Shown: one piece after another, positions 45,201-57,832 of the stretch
How positions within the stretch are numbered: position 1 is the stretch's first letter
Layout of the letters: each line of letters starts with the position of its first letter
Origin: Parapristionchus giblindavisi
Taxonomy: Eukaryota; Nematoda; Chromadorea; Rhabditida; Diplogasteridae
Direction: 5' to 3'
Assembly (NCBI GenBank): GCA_943737045.1
Contig: CALSFV010000213.1
Span: 1,487,001 to 1,551,000 of the forward strand
Length of the DNA stretch: 64,000 nucleotides
Translations under genes and position numbers: made by a program
The notes under the pieces: model-generated
Database searches by the model: none
What the model was told of the DNA's origin: nothing
Seen by the model: only the letters and a program-made list of their open reading frames with translations

Positions 45201-48200
45201 TCATCAATACCACATACCTATCCTCATTACTATCACATTCTTCCTCCTTCACATCCGCACTGCTGCCTACTCTGCACAAAATCTCCACAGGATCACGTTT
45301 GATCAGATCGGTGAATCTTAAAAAATAAATCCTTATATTAAGGCGTAATAAAGTCCTAAAGGTTATTAAGGTCCTTCAGTCGAGACCTAAGACCAGCATA
45401 CATGGGCCTGGAGCTCGATTCTGCAGCATGGCATTGTATAGAAAATTTTACAGTGCGTAATTCAAACTAAAAAATGTACTAAAAGGTCATTTTTACAGGG
45501 ATGTCTAATAAGGTCCCTAAGTACCTAAGTTAAGACCTTAAGTCCCTAAGGTCATCCTGGTACGGTTCCCTTCTATTGTATTCAGATGTCTTTGTTCAAT
45601 GAAAGAAAGGAGGAGGTGAATCATGAGTCTAAACACCATCCCTTTCTCCTTCTTCTACTGGCATTCTCAAGTCTCTATCTCTACCTCTCCCTTCTCTCTC
45701 TCCTTATTCTATCTTCCTTGTCTATCACACAGACCAGATGACTCATTTCTCATCTTCAGAAGGAGAATAAGTGTGGATTCAACGAATAGGGAGATGGGAC
45801 GGTGTGTACAACATCGAATGACTCCAAATACAGCAATACAGGTGTTCATGAACGGTGCCGAACCGTTTTTCGACGAATGTGACGTCACAAGCGTAAATGC
45901 TGGCAAAGACCTCCGCCCAAGACTTGCACCGTTCTTGGGTACTCATTGTCATGTGTACATGTATGTACCAAGTACCATGATCATATTATCTATTGGGAGA
46001 ATGGTCGTTGGCAACATACGCAAAAATCAGTATGCCTTGATGTTCATTGGAAAAAAGCATTTTTTTGGCATTTCGTTGTCAATACAAGCGTAACCCATTA
46101 AGTTATGTGCACCATTGCTAATGATATACTCATATCACGCTATGATCCCCCTCTCAAGCTCGAGGGAGAGAGGGAGAGGGAGAGGGGAGAGGGGGAGGGG
46201 AGAGGGAGAGGGAGAGGGAGAGGGAGAGGGAGAGGGGATAGAGAGAGGGAGGGGAAGGATATCCAACAGGTTACGAATGAAGTGATATGCACAGATAGGC
46301 ATCTCTTTCACACTAATAGAAGAAGTCGCAAAGAGGGTTGGACTTTCACTTTTAGTCCCAAATCTTTCTCTCCTCTTCCTCTCTCCTCTCTTCCTCTCTC
46401 ACTCTTTGGGCTAACGGACTACCGATGACCTTAGCGCGATAAGGACCTCTGACTTAAGTGACCTTAGGGACTTAAGGTTTAGTCTGACAAACTTCACGTA
46501 CAGTGGTGCAGTTGTTGATGATGAGAGTGAGTCGTTCTTCTTGACGAGACCATTGATCTTAGCTTCGAGACGAGCCTTCTTAGCAGGGACTGCAAGGGGG
46601 GAATTATTGATTATTATAATTTCAGAATATGAAATATCGATTCTTCTGTTCTTCAATGTATGTTTTGCTCAAAATATCAGAAAGAAAATCGATAAAATAT
46701 AAGGCTGGTAACAGTGGCAGATACACTGATCAAGTACAATAATAAGATCATCATGATTTGTGTTAAATCATGCAACAGCACTGGCAAAAACGATGAAACA
46801 AGCATTACTGCATTCCTCAATATCCACCGTACCGACTACCGTACTCACAGCATGTTTTGGCACCCTGCCAGGAAAACTCTCTCGTTGTCGGACTCCCTTA
46901 TTTCGCATGAGCTCTCATCATTTCTCTCATTCTCTAATCTGTTCTAACAAAGCGAAATCTTTCAAATGTATTTCTTCTCACCAGAATTGTCCATGTTGTT
47001 CCTATATGGACTCGTTCTCGTAGTTGTCGGAGTGGGCGGAGTCAGAGAAGACAGAATGGATTGGAAGGCATTGGTGTTGATGTGAGTGGAGGTGAGAGAT
47101 GTGGATGAGGAGGGAGTGGAGGGAGGAGTACTGCGTATCGTATGCATCTGAATAGATATACATTAAAATTATCTCGTGGTGTCACTCTATCTATTTATCT
47201 TAATTAATCTTTATTCCTATATTACAATACTGTCTTATCCCAACCAGTAGTATTCAAGATCAATTCATGAATGCTATTTGATTGAACGTTCTGAGCCTGT
47301 ATCCATGAACAGTGGAAAACGATTAGCCGATAAATGTGACGAAGACGCCGAAAATCCCCTCCCTACGGTTATGACGTCACATTTGCCAACAAACGTTTGC
47401 CAACATTCTAGGATAGCTAATAGAGCCTAATGGATAATAGGTATACTATTCAGTCCCTATCTTCATTCTGTCCCCCTTCCACTTTCTCCATCCCATTCAA
47501 TCTAAACCATCGCCTCTTCTCATCTATTAAAGTCCATGTAACCTTCAATTCGGCTCGTCGATACATATAGAAAGACCGTCGCGCACCCCATTCTAACCTA
47601 TCGAGTCCCATCTACGTCTCCCTCTCCTTCTCCCTCTCCCATCTACGTCTCCCTCTTCCTCTCCCTCTCCCTCTACCTCTACCACTTCTTACGATCGGAA
47701 TACGATAAGGAGAGGTACGTTGGAGGAATACGGAGAGATGGAGTCTCTCTCACTCTCCCTCTCCCTCTACGCTCCCTCTCTAAGGAGAAGATAGATTTGG
47801 ATCTACGAGTCAATAGATAGTGTGCGAGTCTCTTCGTAAAAACAGTCATTGCTCCGACCAAATCCCCCCTGGAAAGAGATAGAGAATGGTATACGGTAGT
47901 CGCATTAGCCTGATATCGATCGGAAGAGCAAATGAAATTAACGTATGCCTCCTAATCGAGACACGAGATCACTATCTATCGTCGCATGACCATTAGGCTT
48001 AACTTAAGTGTGACTTAACTTAAGTACCTTACGACTTTATTTAAGCTAAGTTATGATCTTAAGTTAAGGTTAAGCTGTTCACTCACCATTCTTGGGGTGA
48101 TCCCGGAAACGATTCCTGTGAAGTGGATGAGAAGGGCGTCTGCCATTCTGAAGGAAAAAGAAGAAGATTAGCGATTATGATTGTAGGATTTTGAAAGATT

Positions 48201-50671
48201 CTTTGAAAGGAGGGATGGGTGAGAGAGGAGGAGAGGGAGAAGGGGGTATAGAAAGATGAGAAGACCCACAGGGTCCCCCTGACTGATTACAGCCACTCTG
48301 GAGTAAGAAAGTGGATGGAGAGAGAGAAATGAAGGCCAATTCGAGGCCTATGAGATACTAAGAAAGTAAGACCACTCTAATAAGCTCAAAGCGAATGATT
48401 CCAATGGGATACGAATAGAACAAGGAAAATTCGTGATAAGAGTTTTCCAGATGCGACCGAGCTGACATTTGTGCCGTCATGTAGGAATTAGGAAACGTCG
48501 CTTGCGTGATGATAAACTTACAGTGAAATAAGTCTGTCAGTCTCGCACTCGCGACGGGGCTTGTCCTTCAGGAGCTTCTTCAGGTTTGCCACCGACTCCA
48601 CCGATTTGGATTGCTGAACGAGAGCAAACTACATACACTGGGGAGTACAGACTACAGACTACAAAGATCAAATATTACCGTGTCGCCGGATAGGAGCCAT
48701 TGGAGGTTGCAGCAAAGCTGTCGGAGAATGGGTACCATCGGTTCTGCACTGTTCTTAACGTGCGCCGAGTTCACTGCCTGAAATTTACTAGTTCATCTTT
48801 GATTTCTTTCCCAATATTTCACTATGATTGCATTATGACTTGATCTTTGATCTCTGTACCCGATAGTGCACTAGACCTTTCAGCAATTACACCACTAAGC
48901 CTGCATTAGGACCAATTTCGGTCTCAAGTCACCGTACTGATTCAGTATCAAATTGGTCTTTGGTCTTTGTGCCCGTAAAGGGTCGATAGGGGGACTGGAG
49001 GGGCAGGAAATGAGGCCGTGTGTGTCTGTCGGAGAATAGGATTATCGATAACATTGGCCCAATTAGTGGAAGACGAAAGGAGATAGATAGATAGAGAGAA
49101 CTGATCATCACTATCAATTGAATGACCGAGGTCATACGGGCTCATTGGAGGAGACTACTCAATTTACTGTCTTTTCAGTCAACTTTGATCTTTGAACTCT
49201 GATCTTTGAGGCTTGACTGATCTTTCAACCTTGATCTTTGAACATATAGACTCAGATGATACTTGAAGGTGGTTGATCTTTGATCTCTACTCAGGACTGA
49301 TGCTTCACTATTAACCGGTCATGGACATGATTTGTTTTGATTTTTGATCTCTGATCTTCAGTCCCTCCCTTCCCCCATCAATCGTATCTGTACAGTGAAT
49401 ACTCGGCGGGTCTCTCCTCTCTCATTCTTCCACTTGACAAGTCTTCTCTTTCTCTTCTCTTTACCCCACCACACCCTCTCCCTCTCCCTCTCCCCTTCTT
49501 CTACCTCTCCCTCTCCATCTTCTTACGCCGGTATTTATGGTTCATCCTCTCTAGACTCGGTCTCTGTCCCTCTCTCCTGTCATGACTCTTTGTCCCAAGG
49601 GCAGCCTAACTCTCTCTCTCCCTCTCCCTCTCCCTCTCCTTCTAACTCTTCCCATTAGTCGTCTCAACATACACAACGACCACAGAATGAGGCAACACAG
49701 AGAGAGAGAACAGTCCTACCGTAATCATGACACAATAGTGTAATAGAAGGAACAACGAAATATCAGGTTCTACAGTAACCCGATACACTACACCATAAAT
49801 CTTGCAGCAATCCTCTACATCGCAGTCCTGTCTCATAATCTTCACAAATCACCACGAACTGGAGTCCTACCGTAACCCGCTACACCACATCATACGCCAC
49901 AAACGATATTCCGGGAACCGATATCGGATACTAGAGATGCACTGTATCAATGATATTCTCCAGTCTATCTCTTCTCCGTATTACAAGAGAGAACTAGTTA
50001 TGACATCCCCTCCACCAGCTGCCATGATCACTACTGCCGCAGAGACTATAGCTTATAGTCAATTGTCGTGAGAAAAGACAGCAATGTCATCATCCCTACT
50101 AATGATCTACTGATAGTTACTAGTTTACGCTGATCAATATTACATTAAAAGCAAGAAGGTAAAATGAAATGGTAAAGATAAATCCCATTATTCAAGTCCT
50201 GACGAAGTCCTGCTGGGCCAGTGATAATTCAAGGCCAATTCATTCCGGAGGGCCTAATCTCTTCATCAGACCTGCTATACCGCGTGATCTACTCACTGCC
50301 AATTCACCCTTTTGTTATAACTGGGATCAACCGGGTTTCTCTACAAGAATAATGTTATAAGCATGAGAGGGACAAAGATCAAAGATCAAGATGGGTCAAG
50401 ATCAAGTCCCTCTTTACAATCATCTTCATACGTATGACAGAAAGGTTTTCAATGAGAAGATTGTCGTTATCAAAGTTATCAAGAAGAAGAAGAAGAAGAG
50501 GCTTGGAAAGATTGTTAAGACTGATAGGAGTATGACGCGGACTAAGACCACAAAACTACTGTAGTCAGAAACTAAAGATCAAAGATCAGGGGAGCTACAG
50601 TATACCTCATCCAGTCGTTCGACCACCATATCCCTTAGTCGGCTCTGGTAGTCCTCGTCTGAGTTTGTCAT
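42212..50671 (-). CDS. Tandem HMG-box chromatin protein, 17 exons, 540 residues
   Basis: Exons from the start: 50606-50671, 48679-48777, 48522-48613, 48087-48147, 46982-47147, 46502-46589, 45218-45316, 44851-44989, 44491-44579, 44252-44349, 44083-44138, 43600-43712, 43393-43443, 43044-43140, 42810-42895, 42416-42527, 42212-42322. All phases agree; 1623 nt. HMG box 1 (about residues 343-415) opens with the family's DPNAPRQ-SAY start and continues with EWIKLPDKTRYEM and DKRRYEAELAAW. Box 2 (about 422-487) has RKAYSFYVLEFFDRF, EVILKVYVSWRD and RDKERFRNEMKMY. HMG boxes bind and bend DNA in the nucleus. The N-terminal ~130 residues look helical (MVPILRQLCCNLQWLL). A Ser/Thr/Pro-rich linker, a basic KKARLEAK motif and acidic GSGSGEEE regions follow. 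The start ATG lies one base after a TTACAG. Total length and the N-terminal region differ from HMGB proteins (~200 residues); I cannot name the orthologue. Confidence 0.92.
44800..45560. repeat. CTTAAG / CCTAAGT motif clusters in HMG-gene introns
   Basis: Introns carry many copies of short phrases such as ACTTAAGG, TAAGTCCCTAAG and TTAAGTGATAAG (44,805-44,850; 45,330-45,560; again at 46,450-46,480 and 47,995-48,075). Collagen intron 1 has the same phrases (39,228-39,285). Purpose is unknown. Confidence 0.55.
46161..46253. repeat. GGGAGA hexamer array in HMG-gene intron
   Basis: Near-perfect repeats of GAGAGG/GGGAGA over ~90 bp inside intron 6 of the HMG-box gene. The same hexamer recurs at many other sites in the window. 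Confidence 0.85.
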
Positions 50672-50854
50672 ACTGTAATCGGTCCAAAATCAATCGATAT
50701 TCGGTCCAAATGGCGGTCACGGTACATTGTATGTAGGGGGAAATAAGAGATAGATAAAGATAGAATAAGGCCAATAAGAAGATAGCTAGATTGATAGAAA
50801 GAGAGAGAGATCGCAATGAATAGACTGACTGAAACGGTCACAATTCCTCCCTAT

Positions 50855-52716
50855 AAAACAAAGAGAGGAAGAGGGAGAGGCAGAGAGGGGGAGAGGCAGA
50901 GGGAGAGGGAGAGAGAGGGGGTTAGGGAGAGGGAGAGGCAAAGGCAGAGGGAGAGAGGGGAGCGGGGTAAAAGTAGTCATGTGAACTGTTCTAGTCGATC
51001 AGTCTCTCTCTGTACAATTGCGAGAAGAAGAAGAACGAAGAATGAATGGCGTAAAGAGAGAAGGAGAGAGTACATGATATCGAGAGAGAGTAGACAGTCA
51101 GAGAGAAGAGAAGAGACTCAAAATATGGTGATGGTTGGTAGTTGTAGTCAGACCAAGCGATGGGAATGGGTTGGAGAGGGAGAGAGAGAAGGGGAGAGAG
51201 AGAGGGAGAGAGGAGAGAGAGAGAGAGAGGAGGGGTAGAACTCCAATGTGAGACCTTGATCTGGACTGCATAGCTAGGAATGGTAAGAGAGATGAAAGAG
51301 AGGGATAACCAGTCCCGCTGCGGGGCAAGACTCAATCGATAGATATCATGGAATGGTAGGATACGGTAGTCGGGGCAGGACCATATATTGATCGGAGAAG
51401 GTGAACAATCACGTCATTTCACCATGAACGGACGAGAAAGCATAGGGCGATGATGAGAGAGAGACTTGGATCATAACAACAATATAACACAATTGAAGGA
51501 GAGGGAAATGATGAAGTAAACAAATCCGTTGATTAGACCAATCTCATATGCAAATCAGGACTGATTAATGCAAAATGATTCAAGTGAGCGCGCGGCAACG
51601 AGTCTCGAAACGCAGATCACTAGAGCACAGGACTCAAATATCGATTGATGAAACAGAACAGGGATCAAAATACAGAGAGAGATTGAAAGAGAGATTAAGG
51701 TACATACAGTAAGTCGCTACCGTAATCTGGCATGACGTAATAGGACCGATCTGTCATCATCGTAAAGAGTTGGTTAAAACATAGACAAACAGTAGTTCGT
51801 AATGGATCAATAGAGAGACAGAAATATGACAGAGAATGAGAATGAGAGAGAACGATTTACCGCACAGGTTGGCAGTAGTGGATCAAGGGGTAGAGGAAGT
51901 GAGGGAGAGGGAGAGGGAAAGAGGGAGAAGTAGAGAGGGAGAGGGAGAGAGTCTTTCTGCCAGCCTTCTCTCTCCCGCCCCCTTCTGTACAAAGTGAAAA
52001 GAGAAGAGGGAGGGGAAACAGTCAGCAAAGAACGATAGAAGGCTCTGTATTGATCGAGAGTCTTGAATCAGAGGAGGGGAGGGGAGGAGAGGGGAGAGAA
52101 GGAGAGGGAGGAGAGGGAGGCGAGATGAGGAATCAGAATAGGGAGATGAAAAGGGAGACAATGACGTGTCTTGTAATGTCGAAGAATGAGCTAAAGACGA
52201 TGAAGGAGGACGGGGTCCAAGTCTCTCTCTCTCCCTTTCCCCACCCTCTCTCTCTCCCTTTCCCTCTCCCTCTCCATTCCCCTCTCCCCTCTCCAAATCA
52301 TCTATCTACCCTTCTCCTTTCCTATCTTGTTATCATGATAAATGAATGAATAGACCAAGTAAGACGAGTAGAGGGAAATCAGTAAGAAGAGGAGGGGTAG
52401 CGGAATGAGTGAGAGAGGGGGAGGGAGAGGGAGGGGAGGAGAGGGGAGAGGGGGAGAGGGAGAGAGGGAGAGGGAGAGGAAAGGTAGAGAGACGATTCAT
52501 GTTTATCACAACGACGACTCTACAGGGCCCGGGCGAAACTATGCGATGGTGGTAGAGGAGGGGAAGGGAGGAGAAGAACCGGCTCTGGCCCTCTCTTTCT
52601 GTCAAGGGAAGGGAGGAGAGAGGAAGGGAGAGGGAGACCGAAGGTGACTGTCTCGTAAGATGTGGAGATAGTACGGCGATAAGGGCTAGTCGAGGCCTTG
52701 ATCGGTCTTTTCTCTT

Positions 52717-52792
<76 letters not shown>

Positions 52793-53160
52793 CCGATATG
52801 CAGAGATGATAGAGATAAAGGGGTGGTTGGTACAAGTTGATCTTTGATCTTTGATCCCTATCTTCGGTCCTGCTATACAGTCTTCGTTGTTGATCAAAGC
52901 TCTTCTCGATCCATATTCTGTCTACACTTCGATACTCTCTATCGTGTATGCTAAGCCTCGATGGAGAGGGAGAGAAGGAGAGGGAGAGAGGGAGAAGGAG
53001 AGGGAGAGAGAGGGAGAGGGAGAGGGAGAGAGACTGGAAGAGAATGAGTGTTGATCGACTGACTGTAGAAGAGGAGAAGAAGAAGAAGAAGTGGGAGACT
53101 TCCCTTCTCCCTCTCCCTCTTCATTCTCTCCCTCTCCCTTCTCTCTCCCGCAAGTCAACC
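50855..53160. repeat. Dense cluster of GGGAGA/CCCTCT hexamer and CT-dinucleotide arrays
   Basis: Arrays at about 50,861-50,968, 51,171-51,237, 51,895-51,955, 52,068-52,120, 52,227-52,290, 52,406-52,485, 52,698-52,793 (CT type), 52,961-53,036 and 53,103-53,148, in both orientations. They create many Arg/Glu- or Ser/Pro/Leu-rich frames with no coding value. The cluster starts ~180 bp upstream of the HMG-gene start codon. Confidence 0.9.
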
Positions 53161-53199
53161 ATCAAAACTGTACAAACATGAATAGAGAGAGGCCTATTC

Positions 53200-54550
53200 T
53201 TCAACAACCGGGACCAAATATTCTATCGCTCCCTTCTCCTTCCTTCCTTCTATCGATTGATAGACTCAATTATTGATTGATCAGGAGTAATTATTGATTG
53301 ATCAAGAACAAATTATTGATTGATTGATTACAACGGGACAATGTTTGATGATCACATGAGTACTTTAGTAAGACAGAGACTGCCTCTCCTTCTCTCCTCT
53401 GTGACTTTTCGAGTGTCTCTGTCTGTCTGTACTCTCTCAATATCTCTGCCTCTCTCGTCGTACCTCTCTCAATCTCAACTTTTCTCTCGATCAAGATGGA
53501 GTCTCTGTAGGGGTAGATAGATGGATAGAGAGAGACTGACTACATTCCAGTGCGAAGGTCAGAGTGAGAGGGGAGAGATGAGAGAAGTAACGAGATATCA
53601 TTCGGACTGATAACGAAAACGATATCGATATCACTTCACTAATTAGTCCCTCCCCCACTCACTCTGTCACTGTAACGGGGTTACGGTAGGCGTATCAGGG
53701 TTACGGTAGTTAGACTAACTACAGTATCCATATTGAAGAATACGATATACCTAAATTATTATTTGATATCGAGATCCGGATGGTTACAGTGGGTAAGGAT
53801 GTACATATGAGGTGGATATGGAGAGAAATGATGAGAGCATGCGAAATGTAAGTATCACACAACCAGACTTGATGCCAGCTTCACTCGAGGGGTGTAGTAA
53901 CACTCACAGCGACCCCTTCAGTAAACCAAACCCTACAGTAACCCCTACAGTAATCGTGACTACAAAGTTACGTGATAGGGCTGATAACAATCGACGAAAT
54001 GATTAGTAAGGAATGGAAGTTCATCCAACTCTCTCTCATGTCTTCCCTCCCTCGCCTTCTCTCTTCCCTCTCTCACCGTCTCTTCAAGACCCTTCCCTCT
54101 CTCGTCTTCTCTCTACCATCTCTCACCGTCTCTTCAATCCCCTTCCCTCTCTCATCACTACGAGATTGTCGAGTGTACATCCTATGACTGTTTTCGACTG
54201 TCATCGAGGGCGAAGAGAGATGAAAACGGCACGTCATAAGTTCGCCTATTACTGTCTCACTATCACGCATACAGTACACTACAGTATACAACATCTGATG
54301 GGTTATGGTAGAATGATATCGTTTAGAAAAGAATGTTTGACAGTCAAACATATTGACAAATAGCTATCATACAACAAAAGTTTGATAGCAGACAAGTGGT
54401 TTGTCAGTTGTTCAGTCAGTAACATTTGACATTTTCAAGGTATGACAGTTTTAAGGGTATGACTCGTACCAATTAGTTTCGATGATGAAGCGCGTTTTGT
54501 TAGAGAGAAGGAAAGGTGGTGGTGTTATTTCATATGTAGTTTCACAAGGG
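53200..54550. other. Gene-poor intergenic stretch
   Basis: TTATTGATTGATTGA repeats (53,270-53,330), CT-rich runs (54,030-54,160) and TACGGTAG-type motifs (53,684-53,712). No exons were recognised. Confidence 0.5.
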
Positions 54551-54553
54551 ACC

Positions 54554-54650
54554 GTTAAAGGCACACCCCGAGCTAATTCTTCTCTCCGTTCTGGCCATGC
54601 TCTCTCGTAGGCACAGAAATCGAGAGAGCGTTAGTTCGGGATTCAAAAGC
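54554..54650. mobile_element. MITE family 1, copy 2
   Basis: It opens TTAAAGGCACACCCCGAGCTAATT and contains CGAGAGAGCGTTAGTTCGGG before a diverged right end. It matches copies at 1.17 and 56.83 kb. Confidence 0.65.
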
Positions 54651-54963
54651 CACTTCAAAGGGAGCGAAACTATTTATCATCGTTCACTTCGTCGCTATTC
54701 TCTCTTTAATGGAAAATCAAATACACTGTTTTGAAACTGAAGAAACAATAGGGTCCTTTGAGGACCTGGAAATGGAATGATCACCAATCTCAATGTTCCA
54801 TTGAATACCTGAAAGATGATAGATCATAGAAAGAGTTAACTGGTCTGGCAACGAAATGAAAGTAGTGATAATACTGTGACTGCTATAGTGTTGATTAGAC
54901 CAAGTGATTGGACAAAGATGAGAGTATAGAGTGTATAAATAGGAGAAGGAATGGTTATTTCAC

Positions 54964-55135
54964 TGAGATTTAAGTTGCCCGAGCAGGGATAGTTATGCTA
55001 TCCTGTATATGGGCAAATCGTTGGTTTTTTGGCAACCATTTGCCCAAATGTGGGAAAGTGATAAATATGCACAACTAGGGAAAGTTGGGGAATCTCTTGC
55101 GCATATTTGGTCAAATTTGCTCTCTGTGTTATTGA
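54964..55135 (-). mobile_element. MITE family 2, copy 1
   Basis: A ~170-bp element running from GAGATTTAAGTTGCCC to GGTCAAATTTGCTCTCTGTG. It is the reverse complement of 56,227-56,413 along its length (shared GGGCAAATCG-TGGTTTT, TTTGCCC-AATGTGGG, AGGGAAAGTTGGG). Imperfect inverted repeats (CACAGAGA...GTTGCCC type) form the ends. Confidence 0.85.
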
Positions 55136-56226
55136 TGTTGTAATAGTGTAGACCGAAGACAAAGACTAAAGAGGGTATACTGACAATGAGTTATGTTCAT
55201 AGTGTAGATAGTATGTTAGTCTTGTGTTTGGTTATGTCATAGTTTATGAAGAGTTGGATCATCTAGCCTGACGCACTTCCGGTATTTAATCCACCATCGT
55301 TATTTGACAAAATTACGTACAAATAACGAAGACATAGAGATAAGGCCTACATGACCGAATTCCATTGAAAGAGACTAGAGATCATTCAACATCGAGAGAG
55401 TTCTCAGTAGTTGATAATACTGTGACTGTTATGTTTCTTGTGTTGATAGTTGATTAGTCCAAGTGGGCCGATGATAGGTGATAGTATAGGGTGCCTATAG
55501 AGGGGACGGTTGTTAGTTATAAGAGACAGAGACAGAGGGAGAGGGAGAGAGAGGGAGAGAGTCCCTTCTTCCCTCTTCTTAACTGTAGTAATTGATCAGT
55601 TACTTTACTGCATAACAGACTGACAAGGAAAGGAGAAGAAGAATGAAGAGGTAGTACTCGTTTTATATGAAGAATGGAAAGTGATAGGGACATTTATCAT
55701 AGACTTGACTCCATTCTGTCTTCATGTCATGTTTTGAGGTTCACCGACCCCTAAACCGAACAAGGGACTCAAGAAATCTCGGATTCCCCCACCAATAAGA
55801 ATAGGACCAAATTTATGACCGATAATAGCACGACATAAAGCTCAACTTTTGTATGTGGCGAATCGGCAGGGAATTGTTGCTCGGTCTGATTACTGTAGCA
55901 CACGGAATCTACCGTAATTTGGTCTGATCATGAATTTTCAATCAATACAAGTCTATGACACTATTCCATTCCGTTATATGAAATGGACGGGGCAAAGAAG
56001 AAAGGAGGAGAAGGAAAGAGGAGACGAAGGGGAGTCAGAAAATGTCCTGTTTCTGTTTTTAGTCATCCTTCCTTCTCTTTACGCCATTCTTCCTTCGCTT
56101 CTGTCGTTTTATTGAATCTGAAAGGGGGTTATCGATTGATTAGTACAAGACTATAATTGGATACGGTATACATAATACGGTATAAATATACGATTCTCTA
56201 TACATACGTTAAATTTTACTGTATTT
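55136..56226. other. Spacer between the two inverted MITE copies
   Basis: No gene seen. A GA-rich tract lies at 55,530-55,562. The flanking family 2 elements could pair as a large hairpin. Confidence 0.45.
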
Positions 56227-56413
56227 ACACAGAGAGCAAACTTGCCCAAATATGGACAACATATTTCCCAACTTTCCCTACTTGCGTACACGATTTGCCC
56301 ACATTCGGGCAAATTGATGCCCAAAACCAGCGATTTGCCCATTTACGGACTAGCTATACGGGTAAACCGTTCGCAAACTATCCCTACACGGGCAACTTTA
56401 ATCTCTGTGTACA
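56227..56413 (+). mobile_element. MITE family 2, copy 2
   Basis: It begins CACAGAGAGCAAACTTGCCC and ends GGGCAACTTTAATCTCTGTG, imperfect inverted repeats of ~20 bp. TA is present on both sides (TTTA before, TACA after), which would fit a TA target site. It is in opposite orientation to the copy at 54,964-55,135, 1.1 kb away. Confidence 0.88.
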
Positions 56414-56826
56414 GTAAATGAGGGCCGCTTTATAAAGTCCACGTTACTTGGAGATGAGAGAGGATATGAAGAGAAGAGAGGTAGATGAACTAAAAGAACA
56501 ATGAAATGAAGAGGTCATATGTTATCCCTGACGTCATGATTTATGTTCATTCGAAGGCCAGACACGTCAGACAGTGTCAGAATTTAGAGTTTGCAAGCGG
56601 TTTCGTTATTTCGCACACTTTCATTCAGAAAACACATTCCTCCCTATTTCACGAGCGAGAGTCAACCAATATTTTTTGTTCCTGTCGCGAGGATAAGTTT
56701 TTGTCAACGATCAAACTATTAACACAACTTTAATTTGCTTTAAAAATTTGTATGTTTTATTTCGAAAGAATGAATACATCTGTACATGGTTACATCTTCA
56801 TTGTAATCCAGATATCGGAATGATCA

Positions 56827-56947
56827 TTAAAGGTACAGTCCGAGCTAATTTTACTCCCCACTCTGGTCATACTCCCTTGAAGTTCAAAAAGCGAGAGAGC
56901 ATTATCAGAGCGGATAGTTTCAAATCAGCTCGCGATGTGCGTTTAAA
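56827..56947. mobile_element. MITE family 1, copy 3
   Basis: The best-preserved copy: left end TTAAAGGTACAGTCCGAGCT and right end AGCTCGCGATGTGCGTTTAA are imperfect inverted repeats of ~24 bp including the adjoining AATT/AATC. Both ends carry TTAA, compatible with a TTAA target site, though the palindrome could also be part of the element. Confidence 0.8.
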
Positions 56948-57744
56948 TTGAGAGTATGTTCTCCTTCAACGGAATATTTATAAAACAAAACCATTCCAAT
57001 ATCGCAAAACTTAGACAGCGTTGAAGTTGATGGATATCTTATAGTATGCCTAAATCACTCGGTAAAGAAGAGATTAGGCGCGTCGGACTGAACTTACCTT
57101 GAATTATCACTGGCCTAGCAAAGATCTCCCGCAGGACCTAGTGTACATACCTTGAATAACTTACCTTTTTTACTTTTAGTGACATGACCCATCAAACCAT
57201 TTACCATCGCTTATCATCCAAAATGGTCTCGTCGTTTCACATAATATTTCTTTGTCCTCTCTGCATCCATTTATCGGTATAGGGACTACATTGAATGAAC
57301 CATTATACATAGAATTGGAATGGCTTAACAGTATGGGCTGTTTCACTCCCGATCATTTGCTTCTTTTTGTCTCTTTTATTTACTGTCAAATGTTTCTCTT
57401 CTCTCTGCAATAAGTCCTTTCTATGCCATTGTTATATACAATCTTTCTATCGATTAACTCTTTTATTACACAAAAATCAATAATGAATGCATTACACACA
57501 ATCAATATGATCAGGGAATAGTTCATAGAACAAAAGGCAGAGGGAGAGAAAAAGGAGAGGGAGGCATCACAGTTCGCATTGTAGTACATGGTATATAGAG
57601 GAGCGAGAGTGTATGGGGGAGTGAGAGAGTGGAAGAGAATGAGGGACAAAAGAGATACAGGACAGGAATGTATGAAGAAGATGAAGGGAAAGAAGAAGGG
57701 ACTTGAATGAGATAGAGAATGGTTCAGTGTGGCACGTTGATTGA

Positions 57745-57832
57745 GATCATAAAGGGAGAGGGAGAGAGGGAGAGGGAGAGAGGGAGAGGGAGAGAGGGAG
57801 AGGGAGAGAAAGGGAGAGGGAGGGAAAGGATG
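57745..57832. repeat. GGGAGA hexamer array
   Basis: About 85 bp of GAGAGGGAGAGA-type repeats, about 420 bp downstream of the RFX gene's stop codon. Confidence 0.85.

Noticed and set aside
50816..53181. Many Arg/Glu- or Ser/Pro/Leu-rich open frames on both strands
   Set aside because: They are produced by GGGAGA/CCCTCT arrays, change content with frame, and have no exon structure.
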